Shown here: piece after piece, positions 34,851-44,569 of the stretch
How the letters are laid out: each line of letters begins with the position of its first letter
Position numbering within the stretch: position 1 is the first letter of the stretch
NCBI GenBank assembly: GCA_963575745.1
Contig: CAUYUJ010019625.1
Location: 111,189-175,188 of the forward strand
Length of the DNA stretch: 64,000 nucleotides
Origin: Prorocentrum cordatum
Taxonomy: Eukaryota; Sar; Dinophyceae; Prorocentrales; Prorocentraceae
Direction: 5' to 3'
The notes under the pieces: model-generated
What the model was told of the DNA's origin: nothing
Database searches by the model: none
Seen by the model: only the letters and a program-made list of their open reading frames with translations
Position numbers and translations under genes: made by a program

Positions 34851-34964
34851 ACGTCTCAGCTTTGAGTTCCCTCGGCCGGAGTTAGCTTCTATCACAACAG
34901 CACCCCGTTCAGCAAGCTGTTTGGGGAAAACTGTCCCCCACCACTCACACAAGAAAGTGCTACA

Positions 34965-35066
34965 CGAGCGGCGGCACAAAGACTGAATCATGAATCATGC
35001 CTTTGCCACTGCCTGAATCATGCCCCATCTCCTCGCGCTGGCTTCAGAAATGAATTGAAGATTCAG
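34965..35066. repeat. Truncated satellite-core copy
   Basis: CATGCCCCATCTCCTCGCGC then TGGCTTCAGAAATGAATTGAAGATTC matches the left part of the 280-bp unit. The copy stops where (CTC)n starts at 35067. Confidence 0.8.
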
Positions 35067-35342
35067 GCCTCCTCTCTTCTCCTCCTCCTCCTCCTCGTCC
35101 TCCTCCTCCTGCTCCTCCTCCTCCTCATCCTCCTCGTCCTCCTCCTCCTCCTCCTCCTCGTCCTCCTCCTCCTCCTTTTCCCCCTGCTCCTCCTCCTCCT
35201 CCTCCTCCTCCTCGTCCTCCTCCTCCTCGTCCTCCTCTTCCTCCTCGTCCTCCTGCTCCTTTTCCTCCTCTTCTTCCTCCTCCTCCTCCTCCTCCTCCTC
35301 CTCCTCCTCCTTCTCCTCCCCCTCCTCCTCCTCCTCCTGCGC
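35067..35342. repeat. (CTC)n microsatellite
   Basis: TCC/CTC triplets with CGTCC and TGCTCC interruptions. The Leu-rich and Glu-rich frames are artefacts. Confidence 0.94.
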
Positions 35343-36180
35343 TGCCTCCGCGCCCAAGCTAGTTCCCCCCTTTGGGGGCCGTGGACACATGCCATCACGT
35401 GCCTCGCGCGCACGCGCGTTGGTCCCCCTACCCCTCCACGCACGTACTTGTACGTGTGAGGAAAAAGTTGGATCCCTCGTTGTGGCCCCGTCGTGGCCAG
35501 AGAAACTTGAAAACACCTGCCGAACGCACGCGTGCCGAGAGTCATGTTGGAGACCCCCTCCTCTGCACACGCATTCTCACGTGTCCAATTCCGACACGTG
35601 TTGCTCGACACCCTTCTCGTGGAGGGCCTTTAGCCCACCAACTAAAACAGAACCCTGGGCAAAAGCCCTTACCGTGAAAAAACAAGTGTTTTCCTGTTGT
35701 TGCGGTCTGATTGCCCCGGCGGGCTCTGGTTGGGTGTATGGGCACCTGTGGTGGCCCCAAGAGGGCCCCAAAGGAGGGCCCAAAGAGGGCCCTAAGAGAG
35801 GCCTAACAGCGGATGCTACTTGGAGAGAGCCTTTCGTATGCAACGTGGCCCCAGGATAGCGACCTCGAGGTGGTCCAAGATGGTCCCAGGCAGCCCTCAA
35901 GGAACCTCGAAAAGACTCCGAGAACCCCTTGGGAAGCGCTTGAAAGATCCCAGATAGCCCACAGACTCTTTCAAAAGTCTCCCAATCCTGCCAGGATCAT
36001 AGGAACAAAAAAAAAAATCCCGCGGACTCCGAGTGAGTTGCTCGGCCCATGGTGGCCCCAGGAGGGTCCCGAAAGAGCCCTGTGAAGACCCCAAAACTCC
36101 CCAACAACAACTGCCGCTCACTCCCTCCAGCGCCCAGAAGGACACAGTGGTTTCGGCATCCGCGAAACATGGAATATACG
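35343..36180. repeat. Spacer then GGCCCCAAG-rich degenerate minisatellite
   Basis: 35343-35740 is unassigned. From about 35745 the text is dominated by GGCCCCAAGAGGGCCC, CCCAAGATGG and similar short units with no fixed period. The same vocabulary recurs at 52.8-53.4, 54.6-55.0, 59.7 and 61.1-61.7 kb. Confidence 0.6.
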
Positions 36181-36184
36181 AACG

Positions 36185-36378
36185 CCACGCAGTACACAAA
36201 CCAGCGGCCTTTTTCACATGACGTCGCACTGCCTCGAGAATTTCCCATTTCTCCGCATTGGTATCAAAAGTGCATTCATGCATGATTCCGGTAGCAACAA
36301 TTCGCCGTAGGGTCAAGGTGGGAAAAAAAGGGAGGTCGTGGTACTATCAGTGGCCAGCACGGCGGTGGAGATCATGCC
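36185..36378. repeat. Dispersed satellite-core copy
   Basis: Diverged copy of the shared core: CCGCATTGGTATCAAAAGTG, ATGATTCCGGTAGCAACAAT, TCGCCGTAGGGTCAAGG, TATCAGTGGCCAGCACGGC. A single unit, not in tandem. Confidence 0.78.
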
Positions 36379-36477
36379 CGTCGATATGAGAAAACCGTGC
36401 AACGTGTCACGTTCAAGATAATGATGCGAAACAACACATCGGGCATGTCAGATAAACTATATATCGGCGGTCGCAAC

Positions 36478-36595
36478 GCAACAACAACAACAACAACAAC
36501 AACAACTGCAACAACAACCACACGAACTACAATAATGACAACAACACTAACAACAACAAAAGCAACAACAACAATAACAATCATGTTAAGACTGT
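36478..36595. repeat. (ACA)n microsatellite, first tract
   Basis: (ACA)n at 36478-36505, degenerate AACAACA to 36595. Confidence 0.92.
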
Positions 36596-36821
36596 TCGCT
36601 CTTATATGATCGCGTGTCATTCGATACGCACATCCCAAACCATGGATACCCGCCCTCTTCGTGTTCGATCGTACCCCGTTTTGGAGGGTAGATTCATTCC
36701 CTGCCACGTGTGGTCGGTGAAGCCCTTGAAAACGAAGGGTAACAGATAACGAGAGGGAGAATGAGGAGGAAGGGATCGGAGGAAGCCGCCATGGGTCGCA
36801 CCACAAACAGCGCCTCGTACC

Positions 36822-36822
36822 A

Positions 36823-36867
<45 letters not shown>

Positions 36868-36876
36868 AAACAAAAA
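36822..36876. repeat. (ACA)n microsatellite, second tract
   Basis: About 50 bp of pure AAC triplets. The poly-Asn and poly-Val frames are artefacts. Confidence 0.95.
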
Positions 36877-37065
36877 CGTTGATACCCCCACGGGGGGACG
36901 TACAGCTGCGAATAGGTGTCAGAAACAAATGTCGTGGAACCCTGAAAAGAAGCGGGATGTCGGGAGAGCGGGGCGGAAGGATAGTGAGAACTGCAACCGT
37001 GTCGAGAGGAGCGCGGGGATGTGGAGTGGATTGGGATGGAGTGGACAAGAGTAAGGTCCCATGAC

Positions 37066-37690
37066 CTGTGGGCCACGAAAAGCAGCGAGGGGGCTACAAA
37101 TGGCGACAGCGGGGCGACGAAACGCATGCGCATGGGACCACGAAAGGCGCGAGCGAGCGGGGGCCACGAAGGGCAATCAATCCGGGGCCACAGAGGGCAG
37201 CGACGGGGCCGCTGAGGGCAAAAACGGGGCCGCGAAGGGCAGAGAGGGGGCCACGAAGGGCGACAGCGGGGCCACGAAGGGCATGCATATGGGGCCACGA
37301 CGGGCGCGAACGAGCGGGGGCCACGAAGGGTATTCGTATATGGGGCCACAAAGGGCCACAGCGGAGCCACTGAGGGCAGCAAAAGGGCCACAAAGGGCAG
37401 CGACAGGGCCACGAAGGGCGACAGCGGGGCTACGAAGGGCATGCGTATGGGGCCACGACGGGCGACTGCGAGCGGGGGCCACGAAGGGCATATAATGCGG
37501 GGCCACGAAGGGCAGCGACAGGGCCACGAAGGGCGACAGCGGGGCTACGAAGGGCATGCGTATGGGGCCACGACGGGCGACTGCGAGCGGGGGCCACGAA
37601 GGGCATATAATGCGGGGCCGCAATGGGCAGCGACGGGGCCACTGAGGGCAGCAACGGGGCCAAGAAGGGTAGCGAGCGAAGGCGACCGCG
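37066..37690. repeat. GGGGCCACGAAGGGC minisatellite with a 115-bp higher-order unit
   Basis: Units of about 20-25 bp built on GGGGCCACGAAGGGC repeat throughout. A 115-bp block is duplicated head to tail: GGGCATATAATGCGGGGCC lies with its TATAA at 37491 and again at 37606. The opposite strand gives a Pro/Trp/Ala-rich open frame without any domain. Confidence 0.9.
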
Positions 37691-37879
37691 GAACCAGTAC
37701 GGGCAGCGAGGGGCATCGAAGGCGGGCGAAGTGCAGCGAGCGGCGACTGCAGTCCCCAACGGGCTGGTCGGGCGGGCTGGCCCAGACGGGCGGGTCGAGC
37801 GGGCGGGTCGTTGAAACGTAAATTCTGCTTGAACCACCAGGCAATAAATAGCGGGAGCATGATTCCTGAGTGTCGAGGA

Positions 37880-38085
37880 GCGGCATCTGGATAATTTGTG
37901 AGGACGTATCAAGCGGGAGCCGCGATTCGGTGGTAAGTTGCGAGGAAGTCCCAAGCGAGAGCGCGATTCTTCAATACATTGTGAAAACCAAGCGGGAGCC
38001 GCAATCCGGTGGTAAATAGCAAGGAAGTCCAAAACGAGAGCGCGATTCTTCAGTAATTGTGAGGAAGTGTCAGGCGGGAGCCGTT
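37880..38085. repeat. 80-bp tandem repeat, about three copies
   Basis: AAGCGGGAGCCGCGATTCGG at 37911 recurs as AAGCGGGAGCCGCAATCCGG at 37991, and the start of a third unit is at 38071. Also shared: GGAAGTCCAAAACGAGAGCG and GCGATTCTTCA. Confidence 0.85.
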
Positions 38086-39108
38086 GTTGTTGTTGTTGTA
38101 AACCGGGGGCCAACAATGCAGTTTGACCTTCAAGATTCTCCCTGATAAAAAACCGGGTGCGAACCCCGGGAAGGGCACTTCAATCGAAAAATGTGCACCG
38201 GACGGGGGGGATCAACAATAATTTTTCAGAAATGAAAGTTCAACTGTAGCAAAAACAGCAGCAACAACAACAACAACCACAATCATTTTACCCGAACGCG
38301 CTGTGTTCTCCCCAGTGCCAGGGTTTTCATACGACACCAGGCAATACCCCCACTTCGTGGGGGGGCATTACAAGCTCTACCAAATATCCAAACGACTCTT
38401 CGCGACCACCCAAACCCAGCTTCCCGCCCTATGACGTTGGGACACTTCACTTCGTGGCGTGCGGACGACCGTGGCTACTACACTGGCGTGGGGTACACAC
38501 CCACAGAACTTGGTCACTTATTCGGGGCGCGCATGTGCCCAGCATGGTGCAATTGTGCCATACAATACATAATACAGAGAGACGAATGTGTCCCGCATGG
38601 TATTATTTGACAGGGATGATGGCCCTGGCAGGTGCGCAACCGTTGTCGCAGAAGTTCGAAAAAGTTGCTCGCAAAAGCCCGTTTGACAGAAATGTTTAAA
38701 AAGTGTTGGGTTTCCTACGAATCCGCAAGAGCGCGCGGGATGAGATTTTGACATTTTTTGTTGAAAAACCATTGGTTTTTTGATGTTTTTATGTTAAAAT
38801 CGCTCCGAACACTAAGCTTTTGGAAGGATTTCGTCTTGCGCGCGCGAATGTCCACTTTACCTTATTTTTTTGCAAGGGATTCTTGAAATTTGATTATATT
38901 TGAACAAGAAATTTCATTTTATAGTGTTTTTTGCAAGGGAAAACGGACTACAACAAAACAACCGGATTTTGATCAACTCGAATTACCTGAGGCTTCCTCA
39001 CGAAAGTGATGAAAACGTGGCTGCGGCCTAGGCGCGGCGGGGGGGGCGCGCACCAGGGGGCCCAACAATAATTATTCTTTAGAATTAATCATGTTCAACA
39101 ACCACAGC
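38086..39108. other. Spacer with small hairpins and an AT-rich stretch
   Basis: A short (GTT)n at 38084-38100 and (AAC)n at 38255-38275. CCCCCACTTCGTGGGGG near 38349 is a perfect 7-bp-stem hairpin. 38690-38990 is AT-rich for this window. No gene recognised. Confidence 0.5.
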
Positions 39109-39129
39109 AACAAAAACAACTCCATCACT

Positions 39130-39345
39130 TCAGAGGCCACCACACACACCATACCAAACCACACACACCCACACACACACACCACACCAAACCACACACA
39201 CACACACCACACCACACCACACACACGCAGGCGGGCACACACCACACACACAGGCGGGCACACACACACACACATACGCACACACACACACACCACACCA
39301 CACCACAACACACCACACCACACCACACCACACCACACCACACGG
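39130..39345. repeat. (CA)n and (CACAC)n microsatellite
   Basis: Mixed ACACAC and ACCACACC repeats. The Cys/Val/Gly and Thr/His frames are artefacts. Confidence 0.94.
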
Positions 39346-39654
39346 TCGCGGCCTCGCGCGCAGCGACGAGGCGGAGAAAGTCAGGTGCAGCAGCAAGGCC
39401 CCGCGCGTGCCGGCCTCCCAGGGGCAGCGCCACAGGCCACCTGGGCGTGGACGGCGGGGAGGCAAGGGAGGGCGACAACCACCGACAAGGGGGGGGGGTC
39501 CCGCACGGAAGGCGCAGTGGGCGACACGACGGGCGACAAGCCAAGCGGGCGAAGGACTCGCATGCACTCAGGGAGTTGGGAAGCAACTGCTGGGAGGTCT
39601 TCGTCGGAAAGGTTAAGGAGGCTTAAGCCCCATTGCGGGGTGGTTACGCCAGAA

Positions 39655-39750
39655 AAGGGCTCGGAGCAAGCGGGATTAAGCCGGATGAAGCGGGAGTAAG
39701 CCGGATTAAGCGGGATTAAGCGGGAGTAAGCCGGATTAAGCCGGACTTCG
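39655..39750. repeat. 11-bp tandem repeat (TTAAGCGGGAG / TAAGCCGGATT)
   Basis: About eight units alternating GGATTAAGC, GGGAGTAAGCC and GGATTAAGCC. Confidence 0.9.
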
Positions 39751-40157
39751 GACCAGGGCAAAATCAGAATTTAACCTCCCAGGAGTTGCATCCGAAAGGG
39801 AGGGGACGAGCTCCAGTCGAGAACGAGGGAGAGCAGAAGCAGGCGGGGATGGCAAAATGGCATGGAAGACTTTCGGCGCCTCGACTTGCGGCTCCCGTGG
39901 GGCCACGAGAGCTCGCGGAAGGAAGACCCCTTCTGAGGCGTCGCGGCGACGGAGCCCCCAGCTGGAACGGCAGGGGCCTCCCCTAGCCTGGGTGGCGTCA
40001 CAGAGGATGCTGGTGGGAAGAGAGCGTGTGAAGAGTCTGAGCTGAGGGGCAGAGAAGGCGTGCGGGCCGAAGGTCATCTGATCATCCCCAGCATCATCCG
40101 CTGTGCCGGGGGCGTGCCTGATGACCCATTCGTGCCAGTGGGCGGTCGTGAAGCGTC
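39751..40157. other. Spacer, no supported gene
   Basis: Mixed sequence. Both strands have frames of about 70-110 codons without motifs. Confidence 0.5.
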
Positions 40158-40324
40158 GGGCGAAATCTATACATATCCACTGCTGCCTTGCCAGGCCCGT
40201 CCTGAACCCAGGAGCTGTGTATACGACCTCCTGGCCAAGGCAGGAGGGCGTGGCGTATACACCGCAGCTGGGTTCAAGATGGGCCCGGCCAGGGAGCAGT
40301 GGACATGTATAGATCTCGTCGCCC
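40158..40324. mobile_element. Foldback element family N
   Basis: 167 bp, one long imperfect hairpin. The left arm reads GGGCGAAATCTATACATATC then CACTGCTGCC, CTTGCCAGGCCCGT and CTGAACCCAG. The right arm carries the reverse complement (CTGGGTTCAAGATGGGCCCG, GGAGCAGTGG, ATGTATAGATCTCGTCGCCC). Arms are about 75 bp, roughly 80-85 percent paired by eye. Only copy seen here. Confidence 0.85.
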
Positions 40325-40580
40325 TAGTGCGGACGACGGGACTGGCGGCGTGTCATGCAAGGCGGCCACGCGGTTGGCCATAGCGGGGTGTGCGGCTGCC
40401 GAAGCCTGACGAAGCGGCCGTCCCAGCCGCCGCGCCTGCGAACAGCCCTCCGCTGGGGCGGCGGGGCGGAGGCGGGGCCCGAGGCACCATGAGATCGTGG
40501 CTGGGTCTTGGCCTGGGGGGCCGCGCGGAATCCCGCCGATTGGGTGCGGGGGCTGGGGAGCATTCGCTTCGGAGGATCAC
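40325..40580. other. GC-rich spacer
   Basis: Nothing recognised. Confidence 0.5.
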
Positions 40581-40757
40581 ACATGGGTACGGCAAGAATG
40601 GGCAGAAAGACCGACAGCGCTTCCTGCTCCTAGAGAACAGGAATCGCCGCTGTCGGTGTCGCCGCGGACGTTTCGTCCGTTTGGAGACAAAAGGCTGCTG
40701 GCCCAACAGCGGCCGCGATTGGCTTTGGGACAACATTTGTTGGGCACTGTAGCCATT
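40581..40757. mobile_element. TIR element family F, copy 2, truncated
   Basis: The left end is ACATGGGTACGGCAAGAATG. The right part reads CGGCCGCGATTGGCTTTGGG then ACAACATTTGTTGGGCACTG, in inverse orientation to copy 1. The terminal 20 or so bases of the right end are missing where foldback family C begins at 40758. Confidence 0.72.
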
Positions 40758-40944
40758 TGGGGAAACGAAAAATGGCATAAACATAAAAAACTCGGAGGTC
40801 CGCGCGAATCTCTTGGATCCGCACTGGACTCCCCCTCCCTGCCGCGCGGAGCGCGCCAGGGGCGGCGCCGGAGGCGCCGCCAGGGGGCCGCAGCGCCGAT
40901 CGGACCTCCGAGTTGTTGTGTTTATGTCATTGTTCGTTCCCCTA
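40758..40944. mobile_element. Foldback element family C, copy D
   Basis: The left arm is TGGGGAAACGAAAAATGGCA then ACTCGGAGGTCCGCGCG; the right arm is CGGACCTCCGAGTT then TTATGTCATTGTTCGTTCCC. The centre is the GC palindrome shared with copies A and B. It groups with copy B. Confidence 0.87.
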
Positions 40945-40970
40945 CCATTTTTTCCCTACCAGTTTCGGCC

Positions 40971-41145
40971 GTCCAAGTTAAAGTCGGGCGTGTCCCCCTA
41001 CAGGGGGATTTTCGGCGATAACAGAAAAATGCACAGAAATACTCCCCGAATGAGCAAACATAGCCGAAAAATCGTCACCAGACTATTTTTACACTATCTT
41101 TGAATTTTCCCCCTGTCGAGGGACAGGCCCGACTTAAGTCCAAGT
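40971..41145. mobile_element. MITE family A, copy 6, with perfect 8-bp target duplication
   Basis: The element spans 40979-41137 (159 bp), flanked by GTCCAAGT at 40971-40978 and 41138-41145. Ends are TAAAGTCGGGCGTGTCCCCC and GAGGGACAGGCCCGACTTAA. Same length as copy 1. Confidence 0.9.
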
Positions 41146-41229
41146 AACTGGCGCACGCGGCGGAGATGCCAGAGGGCTGCGGGTTGCCTGCGAGATGTCA
41201 GAAGGCCGGGGCTGGCTACCTTCGGGGAT

Positions 41230-41405
41230 CTTCTGACCCGGGTCAATCCAGACCCGGGTCAGCAGGAAACCAAAAACTGCAATGCAGGAAAAAAAACCTA
41301 CTACGCAGGTCTTCGCAAACCTGGGTCAGCCAATATGTGCGGCCGCCTCGCGGCCACAAGCGGCTCGCTAACCCGGGTCAGCCAGGGGGGGTCTTCGCAG
41401 GATCC
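41230..41405. repeat. Cluster of the palindrome ACCCGGGTC
   Basis: GACCCGGGTC occurs at about 41235 and 41251, and near-copies (CCTGGGTCAGCC, ACCCGGGTCAGCC) at about 41321 and 41371. Each is followed by CAGC or AATC. Possibly remnants of a short repeated inverted element. Confidence 0.6.
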
Positions 41406-41537
41406 TGCAGGATCCGATGCCGTGGCTGACCCCCGTTTGCATCGACCCCCGTCTCAAGGCTACCTCCCTTTTGGGCGCCCCCCAGCCTCGGGAGCGGGAC
41501 CCGTATAGGGACCCCGGGGACCCTTGGAGAGCCTCGG

Positions 41538-41544
41538 GGACCAC

Positions 41545-41603
<59 letters not shown>

Positions 41604-41660
41604 TGACGATGACGATGACGATGGTCAATCATCGTCATCGTCGTCGTCATCATCAGGGCC
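41538..41660. repeat. (GATGAC)n microsatellite with complementary (GTC/ATC) end
   Basis: GACGATGACGATGACGATGA to about 41622, then GGTCAATC and ATCGTCATCGTCGTCGTCAT, so the tract can fold on itself. Confidence 0.9.
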
Positions 41661-41887
41661 AGCACCCGGGGGGAGAAGGAGACCCGTCGGCGTGGGGCCC
41701 GCTGCGGCTGGGATCGCGGCAGATGGCGGCATGGGCCGGCTGCCCAGCAGAGGCGCGCTTAGAGCTTGCGCCCTTGAGGAGCGCGCTCTCCCTGAAACGG
41801 GAGGCGCGCTGCCGTCGCTCGGGCGGGCCGGCGGTGGCGGGAGGTGGGGTCGGGCGGCCATTCGGCGCGCCGGGTGAGAGTGACTGG

Positions 41888-42105
41888 AGGCCTCCTGGAT
41901 GGGGTCGGAGGGGATGGGGTCGAAAGATCGCGCCGCATCGCCGATGCATCGGCGATACCTCGCCGGCGCATCGGGCGACATCGGCGATGCATCGGCGACG
42001 CCAGCGTAGAGAAAATCGGGCTCCACATCGAGCCGCATCGCCGATGCATCGACGATACGGCGCGATCCTCCGACCCCATCTACTCGGACCCCACGTAGGA
42101 GGCCT
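41888..42105. mobile_element. Foldback element family P with GATGCATC palindromes
   Basis: 218 bp. The left arm reads AGGCCTCCTGGATGGGGTCG then GATCGCGCCGCATCGCCGAT; the right arm is its reverse complement, ending CACGTAGGAGGCCT. The interior holds three copies of the palindrome GCCGATGCATCGGC (the first in ATCGCCGATGCATCGGCGAT). Non-coding; single copy here. Confidence 0.82.
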
Positions 42106-42334
42106 AAAGAGAGACGCCCTCGTCAAGCGAGATGTTCGCAGACTCCGCACGCCGTCGAGGGGTGGCCTCCCGCGAGGGCGGTGCGCCCATGGCGCTGGCA
42201 CCTCTGGGGGGCCAGGGCGACCTGGTCCTGTCATGCCACCCGGCGTTCCGGCGTGGCGGGGTTACCCGCGGCCGCACAAGGGCGCGGCGCCAGGGAGGCA
42301 GAGGCCGAGGTCGGAGGAAGCACCCCACGGGGGC

Positions 42335-42847
42335 GAGGAGGAGGAGGAGTAGAAGGAGGAGGAGGCGGAGGAGGAGGAGGCTGAGGAGGAGGAGGAAGAG
42401 GAGGAGGACGAAGAGGAGGAGGAGGAGGAAGAGGAGGAGGAGGAGGAGGAGGAGGAGGAGGAGGAGGAGAGAGGAGGAGGAGGAGGAGGAGGAGGAGGAG
42501 GAGGAGGAGGAGGAGGAGAGGTGGAGGAGGGAGGAGGGAGGAGGAGGAGCAGGAGGAAGAGGAGAAGGAGGAGACGAAGAGAAGGAGGAGGAGGAGGAGG
42601 AGGAGGCTGAGGAGGAGGAGGGGAAGAGGAGGAGGAGGAGGAGGGGAGGAGGAGGGTGAGGAGGAGTAGGGGGGGAGGCGGAGGAGAGGCGGAGGAGGAG
42701 GACGAGGAGGAGGAGGAGGAGGAGGAAGACGAGGAGGGAGGAGGAGGAGGAGGACGACGACGACGAAAAGGAGGAGGCTGAGGAGGAGGAGGAGGAGGAA
42801 GGGCGGAGGGGAGGAGAGGAGAGGAGAGGAGAGGAGAGGAGAGGAGA

Positions 42848-42878
<31 letters not shown>

Positions 42879-42940
42879 CAGAAGGAGGAGGAGGCGGAGG
42901 AGGAGGAGGAGGAGGAGGAGGAGGAGGAGGAGGAGGATGA
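42335..42940. repeat. (GGA)n microsatellite at the 3' side of the LINE
   Basis: About 600 bp of GGA with AGA, GCT and GAC interruptions. On the retrotransposon strand it reads (TCC)n and directly follows the element's 3' end. The matching tract beyond the 5' end is at 49414-49738, in the same orientation. Confidence 0.95.
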
Positions 42941-43000
42941 GGAACAGAGGAACAGACCGAGCGCACCCAGGTGCGAAGTTCGGGCGATGCCAAACGCATT
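42941..43000 (-). other. LINE 3' untranslated region with a terminal hairpin
   Basis: Only about 60 nt separate the RNase H stop (43001-43003, TAG) from the TCC-rich tail. Within it, 42962-42975 is a perfect 6-bp stem with a 2-nt loop (CGCACC TG GGTGCG on the element strand). Several LINE families need a 3' stem-loop for recognition by their reverse transcriptase; whether this hairpin does that is inference. Confidence 0.6.
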
Positions 43001-44569
43001 CTAGCCCTGACAATGAGCGGCGCATGCAGCGGCAGGCGCAGCGGCAGCTGAAATTTCTTCCACGGCCATGCCGTGGGTAGCTGCGCGCAGGAATTTGGTG
43101 AGGCCATCGCGCCCAGCGTGGGCGCGAGTGAATTCTCCCTTGTCAATCTTGGCGAGGTTCTCTCGCCCTCTCTTGGTGATACCCGCGCAGGGTGCGGCAA
43201 GGTGGCGTGGGTCCTCGGTTGCCGTCTTTCCGCGCCCGCGGCAGAAGTACAGGCGGTACTTCTGCATGGGATGAAGCTTATGGCTGGCGTGCAGCTCGCG
43301 CCCAGCAATGGTGATGGTGCCCGGTACTGGCACTATCTGGTCACTGGCAGACGGCAGGGGCGGCTGGTGGGTGCACGGCGTGGCACAGGCCTGGCGTACT
43401 TTACACTTGTCAGTGGTGAGCCCGCACCGAGAGCAGAGGTACTTGCCCGCTCTGAGCTCAAAGGCGTGCTGGCTCGATTGCATGGCTGACTGCAGCTTGG
43501 TGAGGCGCGGGCCTTTGGCCTGCGAGGGTCGCTCCGCAACCCACGGGTCGACTGCGAGCGTGTCAGCTAGGGCTCGGCGCGCCCTCCTGCGGATGAGGGC
43601 GCGCCGGGCATCGTGCAGGTCTGTGGGAGGGGCCTGTCCTACAAGCGCTGCCTCGTAGGACTGTTGGGCCGCTACCCCTGCCCACGCATCGGCCGTCGCG
43701 TTGCCGATTGTGTGAAAGTATCGCACAGGGTCAGAGGCTAGGCCAGGTGACTCCTCGCAGTGTGAGGGCACCCAGATCGCAGAGAGCTGCCTAGTGCCAC
43801 GTGCGCGAATTGCTTTGGCAATTCGCGCCCGCAAATCCTGATTGGCGCCATCGCAGGGGCGCAAGTGTCGATTCGACCGCCATCCGTCGTATAGCGGGAG
43901 GTGGTCTGTGATGAAACAGAGGTCGCCCTTCCAGCGTTCTAGGGCGAGCGCAAGAGCTAGCAGCTCAGCGCGGGGCACAGTCTGAAAGGGGCCCTCGAGG
44001 CCCGACATGATACCTCCCCAGGGGGCCCACTCCCCGAAGAGGCACTTCATAGCAGCACAGGCGGTCCCCACTCTTCGGCGTCGTGGGTCATCACTGTGCT
44101 GACCTCCGGAGCCGTCCCCGAAGAGAGCGAGGGTGCCGCCGCTGCTGACGCAGTCCTCCCAATCCCGCCCAACCCAGCTCCACCCGCCGCCCCCTCCCAA
44201 TGAAGCAAAGAGCGGGTGCGTGTCAGCGCGCGCAGGCAAGCCGCGGAGCCAGCATGCGGGAGCAGCCTCTGCTCCAGCCAGGGCAGAGGGCATGAGGGCG
44301 TCAGAATCCGTGTAGTCCTCGTGGTCGCGGTTGCAGGGGCACAGCCAGACCCTGTGCATGAGCGTCTCGTCGGCCCCGCCGCCCCTCGGACAAGTTGGAA
44401 TAGCGTTGTACCCCGCCTCGATGAGTCGGCTTCTGGGCCATTGCGCCCCCGCGACCACGCAGAGGTTGAGGGCCGCCTGGTCGTACTGACCCTTCCTCGT
44501 GAACTTCTCCATCTCGTTGGCAACAATGTGGACGTTTGGCCCCCCCGTTGCAAACCTTCTCCATGTGGA
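43001..44569 (-). pseudogene. LINE ORF2 segment: Cys/His segment, RNase H, C-terminal Cys-rich segment
   Basis: A stop-free stretch of about 520 codons, the best preserved part of the element. From its N-terminus: HIVANEMEKF; an ETLMHRVWLCPCN segment with Cys/His spacing (about 44318-44372); RNase H (about 44130-43660) with the four acidic active-site positions in FGDGSGG, VPRAELLAL, ITDHLPLYDG and GNATADAW; then YLCSRCG and CATPC, a second Cys-rich cluster (about 43445-43375). RNase H would remove the RNA strand during cDNA synthesis. It is joined to the RT part through two frame changes near 44590 and 44540-44546, the latter at a run of seven C. The stop is TAG at 43001-43003. Confidence 0.85.

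Noticed and set aside
38146-38170. tRNA T-arm-like hairpin, CCGGG TGCGAAC CCCGG
   Set aside because: The 7-nt loop and 5-bp stem fit in shape, but the loop is not TTCRANY and no acceptor stem, D-arm or anticodon arm can be placed upstream.
40749-40760. GTAGCCATTT, a partial match to the spliced leader
   Set aside because: Only ten bases, at the junction of two TIR elements (families F and C), and neither side continues the leader. Probably chance.
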